Source of the DNA: Streptomyces sp. WMMC940
GTDB taxonomy: Bacteria > Actinomycetota > Actinomycetes > Streptomycetales > Streptomycetaceae
Length of the DNA stretch: 64,000 nucleotides
Assembly (NCBI RefSeq): GCF_027460265.1
Contig: NZ_JAPZBC010000001.1
Coordinates: forward strand, 1,798,001-1,862,000
Direction of reading: 5' to 3'
The number at the start of each line of letters is the position of its first letter. Within the stretch, counting starts at the first letter, position 1. Shown in pieces: positions 1 to 8,460 of this stretch. The notes below the pieces were generated by a model, which had not been told where the DNA came from, made no database searches, and saw only the letters and a list, made by a program, of their open reading frames with translations. The position numbers and the translations under genes were made by a program.

Positions 1-141
1 CCCGGGCAGCGCCCACCGGCCCTGGTACGGCTGCTCGCCGCGTCGTACGACCAGAGCGCACAGAGCGTCGCGCCGCACGGTGAGCACGACCAGGTCGACG
101 GTGACAGCGAAGGGCGGGAAGGCCGACGGGTCGTAGGGCAT
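1..141 (-). CDS. NUDIX hydrolase, N-terminal fragment (cut by window edge)
   Basis: The first 47 codons read leftward off the window edge. The protein opens MPYDPSAFPPFAVTVDLVVL and runs through an ExPYxGRWALPG stretch, the strand-loop that directly precedes the NUDIX box in ADP-ribose/NrtR-type NUDIX proteins. The NUDIX box itself, and any C-terminal winged helix that would make it an NrtR-like regulator, lie outside the window, so catalysis versus regulation cannot be decided. The ATG at 141 has only a weak ribosome binding site. Two copies of an 8-bp motif precede it (see 159-187). Confidence 0.7.
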   Translation of the reverse strand, partial: MPYDPSAFPPFAVTVDLVVLTVRRDALCALVVRRGEQPYQGRWALPG

Positions 142-593
142 GCCGCGATCATAGTCGTCTTCCTGACGATAAACACTCCCTTCCTGATCGGAACCGCGAC
201 TTCTTGGTGCTCCGGATCGGCGGCCGCTCCGTGCGCCGACCGGTCCTCGTCCCCCCTCAACTTCGCCCCCTGGGGAGGCTCTCCCCTCCTCCTGGCCCGG
301 CTCCCCCGATGCCCGGAGGACCGAGCCGTGCCGGGCCTTCGCCGGCCCCGCCCGGACGAGTCCGGGGCGAGTCCGGGCCCTGTCCGACCGGGGCCCGGAC
401 CGACCCGGGTCCGACGACGGCTCCGAAGCGGACGCAGCCGGTGAGGCGTCGGCACGGGACCGCGCCAGGAACGGAGCCGGGAGGAGTGAGCCGGCACCGG
501 GCGGTGAGGGGCCGGGCTGTGATGGACCGGAACAGCGACGGGACGGAACCGGGCGGTTCGGCCGCGCGGACCGGGCGCCGGGTCACGCGGCCC
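142..593. other. 450-bp spacer between the NUDIX gene and the DUF4192 gene
   Basis: No convincing gene is visible. Open frames here lack codon bias and ribosome binding sites and are arginine/proline-rich artefacts of high G+C. The first 60 bases are the upstream region of the leftward NUDIX gene and are the least GC-rich part. The rest is GC-rich with short imperfect CCGGG-type repeats. The last ~50 bases before 644 may belong to the true end of the DUF4192 gene if the frameshift suggested there is real. Confidence 0.5.
159..187 (-). promoter_or_regulatory. paired 8-bp direct repeat upstream of the NUDIX gene
   Basis: CTTCCTGA (TCAGGAAG on the coding strand) occurs at 159-166 and again at 180-187. 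The copies are 21 bp apart, two helical turns, so they lie on the same face of the DNA. The first copy is also flanked by CGTC/GACG. This spacing suits a dimeric regulator, possibly the NUDIX protein itself if it is NrtR-like. The assignment is inference only. Confidence 0.3.
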
Positions 594-643
594 TTACGAG
601 GCACCGCTTCCCAGGATGGAGCGCCTGCGGCGAGGCCGGCCGA

Positions 644-2413
644 TCACGCTCCGCCGCCGGTTCCCCTTTCCGCCGTCCCCCGACCGCCCGGGCGGGCCGG
701 GCTCGGTGACGTGGCGTCGCCCTCGACGTTCGAAGCGCGCCGCCTGGTGGCCGAGGCCGCTCCCGGAACGGCCGGACCGGGTGCGCCCCTCTTCCGGCCT
801 GCCGGACGCACGTGAGCCCCCGGCCGCGACAGTCCGGGGCGGGGCCGGGGCCGCCGCGTCCCCTCGGTCCGGTGACGCGGGGAGTGCGCGGGGGCGGCTG
901 CGGACACGTCCTCCGCCGCCGCCGCGTCCGCAGCCGGCCCCGGACGAGCGGGCGGACCGGCCGTTGTGTCCTGGCCCGGCGCGGAGAGCCCGACCGCGGG
1001 TGCGGTGCCCGGCGCCGAGGCCGCCGCGGGCGTGGGATCCGGTGCGGCCGCCCGTGCAGCGACCGACTCCGTGGAGGGTCCTGCGGAAGCCGGCTCGCCC
1101 CCGACCGTGGGCTCCGCGGCGGCCGGCCCACACCCCGCGGAACCGGCCGTGAGCTCAGCGGTATCCGGCCCACACCCCGCGGAACCGGCCGTGGGCTCCG
1201 CGGCAGTCGATGCGCTCCCCACCGAACCGCCCGCGGAACCGCCCGAGGACATCACCGGTGCCGGAGCGCCCGGCACCGGCATCGTGCCGTGGGTCCGCAG
1301 GCAGCGGCGCAGTTCCTCGGGGTCCAGCCCGTCGTTGCACGCCTGGTGGAGGAGGCGCGCGAAGACGTACTCCGGATCCGAGCGGAGAGCGAGGCTGAGG
1401 GCGACTCGGGCGCTCGGCTCGTCGCCCGTGGACCAGGAGACCCAGCCGGCCAGCGAGAGCGGGGCGGCCGCATGCTCCGCGTAGGGTCCGACGCAACGAC
1501 GGGCCAGCGCCCGCCACAGCCTGAGCGCGCGGTGGGCCTGCGGACCCTCCATCCACGCGGCGGCCCGGTCCCGGGTCTCGCGGTCCTGGATCCCGAGAAT
1601 CACCGCGGCCGCCTCGGCGTGGGAGATCAGCCCGTCGTCGCGTGCGTCCGCCGAGGACGGGTCCATGTCGAGCGTCGCCCTCTCCCCCAGGCGCTTCATC
1701 AGCCGGCGGGCGAGCCTCAGGGTCTCGGTCCCGACCTGCTCCCTGCTCCCTCCGTGCAGGATCCTCGGGAGCAGGGCCGCGCCCGCGGAGTCCAGGGCCC
1801 GCTCCTGGTCGGCCATGGACGGGGTCCGCAGCGGCTCGAGGCGCGACTCCATCTCCCGCAGCGAGCCCCGGACCTGGATGCCCGCGTACGCCGCGGCCGC
1901 GGCCATGACCGAGGTGCCGGAGATCGCCATCGCCGTCCCCTCCGCCGGGCAGCAGCGGGAATCGGGGCAGCAGTAGCTCCAGAAGCGGCCGCCGGAAACG
2001 CACAGTGCCTCGGGGACCGGGACGTCCAGCGCGCCGCAGGAGGTGCGCAGCCACTGTGCGAGGGGACGCAGCCGCTCCATCACCGCCCGGCCGGTCTCCC
2101 CCTCCGCGGGGTCCTGGCACAGGAAGACGACGATTCCGTCCGGCCGGGAGCCCCGGCGCTCGCTGCCCTCGACGAGGCACTCGGCGAGGTGCTGGGCGAC
2201 GGGCAGCCACTCGTGCGGGGATTCGGGGATGCCCAGGCGGAGCCGCCCGCCGAAGCGGCCCCGCCTGCCGTGGAGTGCGACGAGCACGATCGAGTCGGTC
2301 GGGTGGAAGCCCAGCATGTACGGCAGGGCGTCGACGAGTTCGGCCGGCCCGCGCAGGGTGATCTGCTGCTGCTCGCCGTCGGCCGGACCGGTGGGTTCGC
2401 GGTGCTTGTTCAT
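644..2413 (-). CDS. DUF4192 domain protein
   Basis: A conserved actinobacterial protein of unknown function. The N-terminal two thirds (about residues 15-370) have the DUF4192 hallmarks: an opening ITLRGPAELVDALPYMLGF, the PTDSIVLVAL strand, a PDG-IVVFLCQDP strand and a Cys-rich CCPDSRCCP segment near residue 155. No signal peptide or membrane segment is seen. The last ~200 residues are low-complexity Ala/Gly/Pro/Ser/Thr with 14-residue repeats. Past about base 900 the composition becomes Arg-rich and third-position G/C weakens, while another leftward frame that ends at 594 keeps better codon bias. The annotated tail may therefore be a frameshift product near a run of five G around 888-892. 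The gene diverges from recQ across a DnaA-box palindrome. Confidence 0.8.
   Translation of the reverse strand: MNKHREPTGPADGEQQQITLRGPAELVDALPYMLGFHPTDSIVLVALHGRRGRFGGRLRLGIPESPHEWLPVAQHLAECLVEGSERRGSRPDGIVVFLCQDPAEGETGRAVMERLRPLAQWLRTSCGALDVPVPEALCVSGGRFWSYCCPDSRCCPAEGTAMAISGTSVMAAAAAYAGIQVRGSLREMESRLEPLRTPSMADQERALDSAGAALLPRILHGGSREQVGTETLRLARRLMKRLGERATLDMDPSSADARDDGLISHAEAAAVILGIQDRETRDRAAAWMEGPQAHRALRLWRALARRCVGPYAEHAAAPLSLAGWVSWSTGDEPSARVALSLALRSDPEYVFARLLHQACNDGLDPEELRRCLRTHGTMPVPGAPAPVMSSGGSAGGSVGSASTAAEPTAGSAGCGPDTAELTAGSAGCGPAAAEPTVGGEPASAGPSTESVAARAAAPDPTPAAASAPGTAPAVGLSAPGQDTTAGPPARPGPAADAAAAEDVSAAAPAHSPRHRTEGTRRPRPRPGLSRPGAHVRPAGRKRGAPGPAVPGAASATRRRASNVEGDATSPSPARPGGRGTAERGTGGGA
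1123..1206 (-). repeat. two tandem 42-bp units inside the DUF4192 gene
   Basis: Units of 42 bp at about 1123-1164 and 1165-1206 encode near-identical 14-residue segments (AELTAGSAGCGPAA type), with a degenerate third copy alongside. They sit in the disordered C-terminal tail and keep the reading frame, so copy number could vary without breaking the gene. Confidence 0.75.
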
Positions 2414-2451
2414 GGCACGACGGTCCCGCGGACGGTCCTGGCCCCGCGACC

Positions 2452-2475
2452 CCTGTGGATAACGTTATCCACAGG
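2452..2475. promoter_or_regulatory. 24-bp perfect palindrome of two inverted DnaA boxes
   Basis: The core TGTGGATAACGTTATCCACA (2454-2473) is a perfect palindrome, extended by CC/GG on each side. Each half reads TTATCCACA, the classical DnaA box, on opposite strands and abutting at the centre. It lies 38 bp before the DUF4192 start and 50 bp before the recQ start, so it is placed to affect both divergent promoters. There are only two boxes and no replication genes nearby, so this is not an origin. A regulatory DnaA site is the simplest reading; an operator for another dimeric factor is the alternative. Confidence 0.6.
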
Positions 2476-2525
2476 CTGACCGGCTCGTTCGCGGAATGTC
2501 CTCGTCATCGGGTTGCATGGGGGGC

Positions 2526-4697
2526 ATGACCAACGCAGACCGCGCAGCACTCAGGGCATCGGCCGACGCCGTACTCGCACGTCTCGTCGGGGACACCACC
2601 GGCGCCGCCGAACTGCGCGAGGACCAGTGGCGGGCCATCGAGGCGCTCGTCGCCGACAAGCGCAGGGCGCTGGTCGTGCAGCGGACCGGCTGGGGCAAGT
2701 CCGCCGTGTACTTCGTCGCCACGTCACTGCTGCGTGAGCGGGGCAGCGGTCCGACGGTGATCGTCTCGCCCCTGCTCGCGCTCATGCGGAACCAGGTGGA
2801 GGCCGCCGCCCGGGCGGGTGTCCGGGCCAGGACGATCAATTCGTCGAACACGGAGGAGTGGGAGACCGTCCAGGACGAGGTGGCCGCCGGTGCGGTGGAC
2901 GTGCTGCTGGTCAGTCCCGAGCGGCTGAACAACCCGGACTTCCGGGACCAGGTGCTGCCGAAGCTCGCCGCGGCGACCGGCCTGCTCGTGGTGGACGAGG
3001 CGCACTGCATCTCGGACTGGGGCCATGACTTCCGCCCCGACTACCGGCGGTTGCGCACGATGCTCGCCGATCTGGCGCCCGGTGTCCCGGTGCTGGCCAC
3101 GACCGCGACGGCCAACGCCCGTGTGACCGCCGACGTGGCTGAGCAACTGGGCACCGGCGCGGGTACCGACGCGCTGGTGCTGCGCGGGCCGCTCGACCGG
3201 GAGAGCCTCAGCCTCGGCGTGCTCCAACTCCCCGACGCCGCCCACCGGCTGGCCTGGCTGGCCGATCATCTCGGTGAGCTGCCCGGCTCGGGGATCATCT
3301 ACACGCTCACGGTCGCGGCCGCCGAGGAGGTGACGGCTTACCTGAGGCACTGCGGACACACGGTGGCGTCGTACACGGGCCGTACGGAGAACGCGGACCG
3401 GCAGCAGGCGGAGGACGACCTGCTCGCCAACCGGGTCAAGGCCCTGGTCGCCACCTCCGCGCTCGGGATGGGGTTCGACAAGCCGGACCTCGGATTCGTG
3501 GTGCACCTCGGATCGCCCTCCTCGCCCATCGCCTACTACCAGCAGGTGGGCAGGGCCGGTCGCGGTGTGGAGCATGCCGAGGTGCTGCTCCTGCCCGGCA
3601 AGGAGGACGAGGCGATCTGGCAGTACTTCGCCTCGGTCGCCTTCCCGTCCGAGGACCTCGTGCGCCGCACCCTCGACGTGCTGGAGCAGGCGGAGCGGCC
3701 CCTGTCCCTCCCCGCGCTGGAGCCGCTCGTCGAGCTGCGCCGCACACGGCTGGAGACGATGCTCAAGGTCCTCGACGTGGACGGAGCGGTGCACAGGGTC
3801 AAGGGCGGCTGGACGACGACCGGCCGGCCGTGGGTGTACGACGCCCAGCGCTACGCATGGGTGGCGCGTCAACGCGAGGCCGAGCAGCAGGCGATGCGTG
3901 ACTACGCGTCGGCTGTGGCCTGCCGGATGGAGTTCCTGCGCCGGCAGCTGGACGACGAGGAGGCCGCCCCGTGCGGCCGCTGCGACAACTGCGCCGGCTC
4001 CCGCTTCGACGCCTCGGTGTCCGCCGCCGCACTGGATGCCGCGCGCGGTGAACTGGGGCGCCCGGGCGTCGAGGTGGAGCCCCGCAAGATGTGGCCCACA
4101 GGTCTTCCGGCGGTCGGCGTGGATCTGAAGGGGCGCATTCCCGTGGGCGAACAGGCTTTCACGGGCCGGGCGCTGGGCCGGCTCTCCGACATCGGCTGGG
4201 GCAACCGGCTGCGTCCGATGCTCTCCGCGCAGGCCCAGGACGGTCCGGTGCCCGCCGATGTGGCCGATGCGGTCGTCAGTGTCCTGGCCGACTGGGCCAG
4301 GGGCCCGGGTGGTTGGTCCTCCGGGGCCGCCGACGCACCTGCCCGTCCCGTCGGCGTGGTGACCGTCGCCTCGCGCCGCAGGCCGGGCCTCGTCGGCTCG
4401 CTCGGAGCCCGCATCGCGGAGGTCGGGAGGATGCCTCTCCTCGGCGCCGTCGAGTACACGGCCGGTTCGGAGGACCGGCACATCTCTCGCACGAACAGCG
4501 CTCAGCGGGTGCGGGGGCTGCATGAATCCCTCGTCGTCCCACCGGATCTGGCACGGACGGTGGCCGAGGCGGGCGGTCCGGTGCTGCTCGTGGACGATCT
4601 TTCGGACAGCGGCTGGACCCTCGCGGTCGCGTCACGTCTGTTGCGCCGAGCGGGAGCTGAGGGGGTGTTTCCGCTGGTCCTGGCAGTTCAGGCGTGA
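2526..4697 (+). CDS. recQ: RecQ-family ATP-dependent DNA helicase with C-terminal phosphoribosyltransferase-like domain
   Basis: A superfamily 2 3'-5' DNA helicase of about 723 residues. Visible are a Q-motif ([11 protein letters not shown], ~31), Walker A TGWGKS (54-59), the DEAH box within [19 protein letters not shown] (from 157), motif [11 protein letters not shown] (~339) and the RecQ zinc-site cysteines (Cys near 465, then CGRCDNC near 483). No HRDC domain follows. Instead the last ~200 residues end in [14 protein letters not shown], a PRPP-binding-loop-like signature of type I phosphoribosyltransferases. The ATG at 2526, preceded by GGGGGG, is preferred over the in-frame ATG at 2496 because family homology begins near it. 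A role in replication-fork repair or recombination is inferred from the family. Confidence 0.88.
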   Translation: MTNADRAALRASADAVLARLVGDTTGAAELREDQWRAIEALVADKRRALVVQRTGWGKSAVYFVATSLLRERGSGPTVIVSPLLALMRNQVEAAARAGVRARTINSSNTEEWETVQDEVAAGAVDVLLVSPERLNNPDFRDQVLPKLAAATGLLVVDEAHCISDWGHDFRPDYRRLRTMLADLAPGVPVLATTATANARVTADVAEQLGTGAGTDALVLRGPLDRESLSLGVLQLPDAAHRLAWLADHLGELPGSGIIYTLTVAAAEEVTAYLRHCGHTVASYTGRTENADRQQAEDDLLANRVKALVATSALGMGFDKPDLGFVVHLGSPSSPIAYYQQVGRAGRGVEHAEVLLLPGKEDEAIWQYFASVAFPSEDLVRRTLDVLEQAERPLSLPALEPLVELRRTRLETMLKVLDVDGAVHRVKGGWTTTGRPWVYDAQRYAWVARQREAEQQAMRDYASAVACRMEFLRRQLDDEEAAPCGRCDNCAGSRFDASVSAAALDAARGELGRPGVEVEPRKMWPTGLPAVGVDLKGRIPVGEQAFTGRALGRLSDIGWGNRLRPMLSAQAQDGPVPADVADAVVSVLADWARGPGGWSSGAADAPARPVGVVTVASRRRPGLVGSLGARIAEVGRMPLLGAVEYTAGSEDRHISRTNSAQRVRGLHESLVVPPDLARTVAEAGGPVLLVDDLSDSGWTLAVASRLLRRAGAEGVFPLVLAVQA

Positions 4698-4917
4698 GGG
4701 GAGAGTGACAGCGTGCAGCGGCGGGCAGGGATATGAGCACCATTTCTGCCCATTCCCGTCAGCAGCCTCAATTGCTCGTTGCCGCCCGCCCCTGAGCCCG
4801 CAAGAATTGGAACCACCGCCCTCCGCCCGGTCCGGTCGCGGTCCGCAAAGGGCTATGCCGCGGTGCGCCCTCACCCGACTCTGCCCTCATTGTGGGCGCG
4901 TATGCGAAGGGAGGACC

Positions 4918-5547
4918 GTGACCTTCGGATTCGCCTCGTCCGCAGCCACTGCGTTCAATGGATCGGCCGGCTCCGCCAGTCGCCTCGCCAGACTGCTGGA
5001 ACCCGCGGAGTGGGCGGAAGCGGGGATACCTCTCCTGCGCAACCCACGCGAGGTCGTGAGCGGCCTGCACGTCCGCCATGAGCCCACGCCGACGACGGCG
5101 GTCGTCGCCGTGCTGGACACCGAGGAACGGCTCATCGCCAGCGCCTCGTTCGTCCGGCGGGCCGCCCCGGCCGACGGCTGGGATCTCCGCAACGCGCTGC
5201 TGGCACAGTTGCGGCGGGTCATCCCGCACGACCTGCGCCGCCGTTCACCGGTTCGCACCGCCGTGCTGCTCTACTGCCGTGAGGGCGACGAGCGTTGGAC
5301 GGAGGAGGACGGCGCCTGGATGTGGGGACTGCGAGACGCATGCACCTTGCACGGCCTGCGCTGCGGCGCCTACATCACGCTGACGCGGGGCGGGTGGCAG
5401 GTGCTGGGCGAAGGACGCGGCGGCCGTCGGCCCAGCTCCGAGTCGCGGTCGAGCGGTTTCGCGGATCTGGTTCCGGGGACGGGGGCCGCACCCTTGCGCA
5501 CGGCGAGCGGCGCCGCCGAGGCGCTGCGCCGTACGGCGGCCCGCTGA
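4918..5547 (+). CDS. conserved hypothetical protein
   Basis: A 209-residue protein. The GTG at 4918 is chosen because a strong AAGGGAGG site lies 3 bases upstream of it; longer in-frame starts would overlap recQ. The central part (residues 45-155) looks like a folded alpha/beta domain, with strand-like TTAVVAVLDTEERLIASASF, a helix LLAQLRRVIPHDLRRR, then TAVLLYCREGDERWTEEDGAW and LRCGAYITLTRGGWQVLG. The C-terminus is low-complexity. No signal peptide or membrane segment is present. I do not recognise the family. It lies 220 bp downstream of recQ, in the same direction, and probably has its own promoter. Confidence 0.7.
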   Translation: MTFGFASSAATAFNGSAGSASRLARLLEPAEWAEAGIPLLRNPREVVSGLHVRHEPTPTTAVVAVLDTEERLIASASFVRRAAPADGWDLRNALLAQLRRVIPHDLRRRSPVRTAVLLYCREGDERWTEEDGAWMWGLRDACTLHGLRCGAYITLTRGGWQVLGEGRGGRRPSSESRSSGFADLVPGTGAAPLRTASGAAEALRRTAAR

Positions 5548-5840
5548 GACGCACGGGCAGCACGCTTCCCGGCCCGGCGCCGGCGACCCGACCTCGGGCG
5601 GCGTCCCGGCACCGCCCCCGTGCGACGGCCACGACCCCGTACGCGCGACTCGGCGACGTGCGGGGGCGCAACCCGCGGGCAAGGCAGCCGGCGCCCACCC
5701 GTCGGCGGTGCCGCACACGGGGCACGACACACCACCCCCGCACCGCGCAGGGCCGTAGGACGGCGCCGGGGCGGGCAGAGCGTCGCACCCGGACGGGCTC
5801 TGTGCCGCGCCCGGTCCGGATGTGCGCGCCGCCGTCCGGC
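5548..5840. other. spacer between convergent genes
   Basis: About 290 bp of very GC-rich DNA between two converging hypothetical genes. It is full of short CGGG/CCCG and CACGGGG motifs able to form weak hairpins, but I see no single strong terminator and no credible gene. Confidence 0.5.
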
Positions 5841-6458
5841 TCAGACGCCCGCGCCGAGCGCCGCGTTGATCCGCTGAGGATCACCGCACACGATCAGCAG
5901 CGCACGCGCGCGCCGCATGGCGACGGGCAGCGCCCGCACCGCGTCGTCGTCGTTGCCGCCGTTCACGGCGACGACGACCACGGGCCGGGACGAGGCACGG
6001 TCCACAGAGGCGGCGTCCGCGTAGAAGACGTCGTCGGCGGCGTCGTGCTGGGCCCAGTAGGCCGTCTCGCCGAAGGACAGCTCATGGGCAGCCCAGGGGT
6101 GCTGCTCACCCGTGGTCAGCACGAGGATCTCGCCCGGGGCACGCCCCGAGTCGAGGAGCAGGTCGACGGCCTCACCGGCGGCGTCGAGCGCGCCGTCGGC
6201 GGAAGCGGGGATGAGCTGGATCTGCGGCGCGGAACGATTCTCCTGCCGCGGGGACGCCGTGGCGGTGGAGCCGTGCGCGCGCTGCGCGGGCGGAGCGGGC
6301 CTGGCCGGACCGGGGCCGGGGCGCCCGGGACGGGGAGCGGCCGCGCCACGCGGACCGGGTACGGGACGAGGGGTCGGCGCGGTGCGGCCTGCGGCCGATG
6401 CAGCGCGGGGACCCTGGGCACTCTCGTGAATCTGAGGCTCCTCGGGGATGAGAGGCAT
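5841..6458 (-). CDS. hypothetical protein with proline-rich N-terminus and helicase-motif-VI-like C-terminus
   Basis: About 205 residues, starting at the ATG at 6458 (MPLIPEEPQ). An in-frame start 51 bases further upstream is possible but lies among rnhB terminator hairpins. Residues ~20-80 are a disordered Pro/Ala/Gly/Arg linker. Residues ~85-205 look globular (EILVLTTGEQHPWAAHELSF) and end in a stretch (AMRRARALLIVCGDP) that resembles motif VI of UvrD-like helicases (AxTRAxxxLxVxGD). No Walker A is present, so a stand-alone helicase is excluded; a degenerate fragment or adaptor is possible. It follows rnhB in the same direction, with a hairpin between. Confidence 0.6.
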   Translation of the reverse strand: MPLIPEEPQIHESAQGPRAASAAGRTAPTPRPVPGPRGAAAPRPGRPGPGPARPAPPAQRAHGSTATASPRQENRSAPQIQLIPASADGALDAAGEAVDLLLDSGRAPGEILVLTTGEQHPWAAHELSFGETAYWAQHDAADDVFYADAASVDRASSRPVVVVAVNGGNDDDAVRALPVAMRRARALLIVCGDPQRINAALGAGV

Positions 6459-6476
6459 GGGTGGATATCTATCAAA

Positions 6477-6499
6477 CGCCGGTGCGACGAGCACCGGCG
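6477..6499 (-). terminator. hairpin with T-tract downstream of rnhB
   Basis: CGCCGGTGC and GCACCGGCG (6477-6485 / 6491-6499) form a perfect 9-bp stem with a 5-base loop. On the minus strand it is followed by TTTG. A second, bulged hairpin (6512-6540) lies just before it. It could be a terminator for rnhB or an attenuating leader structure for the next gene. Confidence 0.6.
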
Positions 6500-6561
6500 G
6501 GTGGCACATAAGTGCGACCGGTCGTGAGGCCGGTCGGCACAGTACTCCCGGTACGGCCGGT

Positions 6562-7272
6562 TCAGAAGTCGAAGCCGAGTTGGCCCCCGCTTTCCAGAGC
6601 GGCCGCCTCCACCGGGAGCCGGACCTTCTTCAGATGCCGCCAGCGCGGCATCGCGTCGAGGTAGGCCCAGGAAAGCCGGTGGAAGGGGGTGGGACCGAGC
6701 TCGTGCAGCGCCGCCTTGTGCACCGGCGACGGGTAGCCGGCGTTCTCGGCGAAGGCATACGGCTCGAACGCCGCCGCTTCCAGTCCGAGCTCGGCCATCA
6801 ACGCGTCCCGCCGCACCTTGGCGATCACCGAGGCGGCCGCCACGGCGACACAGGACTGATCGCCCTTGATGACCGTCCGGACCCGCCAGGGCGCGCCGAG
6901 GTAGTCGTGCTTGCCGTCCAGGATGACCGCGTCGGGCCGGACGGGGAGCCCGTCCAGAGCCCGCACGGCCGCCAGCCGCAAGGCCGCCGTCATGCCCAGG
7001 TCGTCGATCTCCTCCGGGGAGGCGTGCCCGAGCGCATGGCAGGTGACCCATCTCTCCAGCTCCGCGGCCAGGACGGCGCGGCGCTTGGGAGTGATCAGCT
7101 TGGAGTCGGTCAGCCCCTCGGGGGGCCTGCGCAGACCCGTGACGGCCGCGCACACCGTGACAGGACCGGCCCACGCCCCTCGCCCGACCTCGTCGACACC
7201 GGCGATGATCTTGGCACCGGTGGTGGCGCGGAGTGAGCGCTCAACGGTGTGGGTGGGTGGTTCGTACGGCAT
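6562..7272 (-). CDS. rnhB: ribonuclease HII
   Basis: It cleaves the RNA strand of RNA-DNA hybrids and starts removal of misincorporated ribonucleotides. The 236 residues carry the family motif [14 protein letters not shown] with catalytic Asp27-Glu28, the conserved [10 protein letters not shown], the third acidic residue in [10 protein letters not shown], and the [12 protein letters not shown] segment. Length is typical for actinobacteria. The start at 7272 is preceded by a TAATCT -10-like hexamer only 10 bases upstream, so the message may be almost leaderless. A downstream hairpin separates it from the next gene. Confidence 0.95.
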   Translation of the reverse strand: MPYEPPTHTVERSLRATTGAKIIAGVDEVGRGAWAGPVTVCAAVTGLRRPPEGLTDSKLITPKRRAVLAAELERWVTCHALGHASPEEIDDLGMTAALRLAAVRALDGLPVRPDAVILDGKHDYLGAPWRVRTVIKGDQSCVAVAAASVIAKVRRDALMAELGLEAAAFEPYAFAENAGYPSPVHKAALHELGPTPFHRLSWAYLDAMPRWRHLKKVRLPVEAAALESGGQLGFDF

Positions 7273-7344
7273 GGCGCCAGACAGATTACGCCGCGCGGCG
7301 CGGCCGCGACACCCCGGCTCCCCTTCTCCCGGGAGCGCCCGCCG

Positions 7345-7715
7345 TCAACCGTCGCGCGGACACAGCAGCGGGCATCACGACCCGATCGATCGCGCAGGCG
7401 ATGCCCACGTCCCGACATTCGCTTCCGCACACTTTGGATCGGTACAGCATCATCGCCGAATCGCGTCGAAGGCCCTCTGGTCCATCGCGTCCGGACGCAC
7501 GCCACTCCGGGCCACACTCCGCCCCACGACCTGCCGGAGGAGATGCATCGACGGCCCGATGACGCCGCCGACGATGGACCCAAGAGGCGCCCGGCCGTCG
7601 GCATGTCGCATTCGTGAAGGACCGCACGCAGGGCACATACCGGCTTCGCGTACAGCACCGCCCGTGTCCGGCGGACCAGTTGACGGAGGTTCTCACGCAC
7701 TTCCGTGATCCGGCG
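7345..7715 (-). pseudogene. decayed TetR-family transcriptional regulator (ligand-binding domain only)
   Basis: Three reading frames on the minus strand, joined in order, give a recognisable TetR C-terminal domain: EVRENLRQLVRRTRAVLY then ALRAVLHECD, next GPSMHLLRQVVGRSVARSGV then RPDAMDQRAFDAI, and finally AMMLYRSKVCGSE followed by IDRVVMP. At least two frameshifts are needed and the N-terminal helix-turn-helix cannot be found. It points away from the MFS relic at 7735-8385, the usual arrangement of a TetR regulator and its efflux pump. Family assignment rests on pattern recognition alone. Confidence 0.65.
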
Positions 7716-7734
7716 CGCACCCCAACGAGGGGGA

Positions 7735-8385
7735 CCCGGCCTCGAGGACGTCTGCGACCAGGTACCGGGCCGGCGGCATCCTCCTCGGCGCCGGCTGCTC
7801 ATGACCGGCAATCTGCTCCTCGCGCTCGCCTCGCTCCTGGCCGGACTCGCCCAGGAGCCCCGGTAGTTGCTCGCGGCGCGTGCGCTCCGGGGCGTCGGGG
7901 GCTCGATCGCCTCGCCGACGCCACTCGCTCTGGTCACGACCGCAGTGCCCGAAGGCCCCGAGCACAACCGGGCGTTCGGCATCCTCGCCGCCGTCTCCGC
8001 CTGCGGCGGCACCATAGGAACGCTCGCCGGCCGGACGCTCACGGAGTGGCTCGACCGGCGCCGGGCGCTGTTCGTCAACGTACCCGTCGGCCCCTGATCG
8101 CCTTCCTGGCTCCGCTGCACATCAGCGAGTCCCGGCTCACCCGGACAGGTTCGACGGGGCGGGCGCGCCGACGTCCCTCGCCGGTACGGCCCCGCTGGTC
8201 CACGGAATCATCCGTTCCTCCGAGAGGACCGGCGGGACACGCTCACGCTGGGCTCGGTGCGGAGCGGCGGTGCTCCTGCTCGGCACGTTCGCCCTCGTGG
8301 AGTCGCGGTCCGGGAAGCCCGCCACGCGGCTCAGGACGTCCGTCGACCGGAACCGTCCGGCCCATACGTGGGGAGCGGACCGCGC
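7735..8385 (+). pseudogene. decayed MFS drug-efflux transporter (DHA2/14-TM type)
   Basis: Fragments in successive frames align in order to DHA2 family pumps: LLMTGNLLLALASLLAGLAQ, LLAARALRGVGGSIASP followed by GPEHNRAFG, LFVNVPVGP, then after a frameshift LIAFLAPLHISESR, DRFDGAG with LVHGIIRSSE, and finally AAVLLLGTFALVESRSGKP then DRNRPAH. An in-frame TAG (7864-7866) interrupts the second transmembrane region where Gln is expected. Further frameshifts fall near 7795, 8095 and 8140. The N-terminal helix and the second half of the pump are missing. With the divergent TetR relic this is the remains of an efflux locus. Confidence 0.8.
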
Positions 8386-8460
8386 CTCGTGGCAGGCCGG
8401 AGGGTGGGCGGGCGGCGGCGCACCGGGCAGCGCCGGGACGCGCCCGGGCGGACGGCGCCG

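Noticed and set aside
2452..2475. Origin of replication
   Set aside because: Only two DnaA boxes and no dnaA, dnaN or AT-rich unwinding region; a Streptomyces origin has many boxes.
2496..2525. Earlier in-frame ATG for recQ
   Set aside because: Adds ten non-conserved residues and lies closer to the palindrome; the ATG at 2526 has a G-rich site directly before it.
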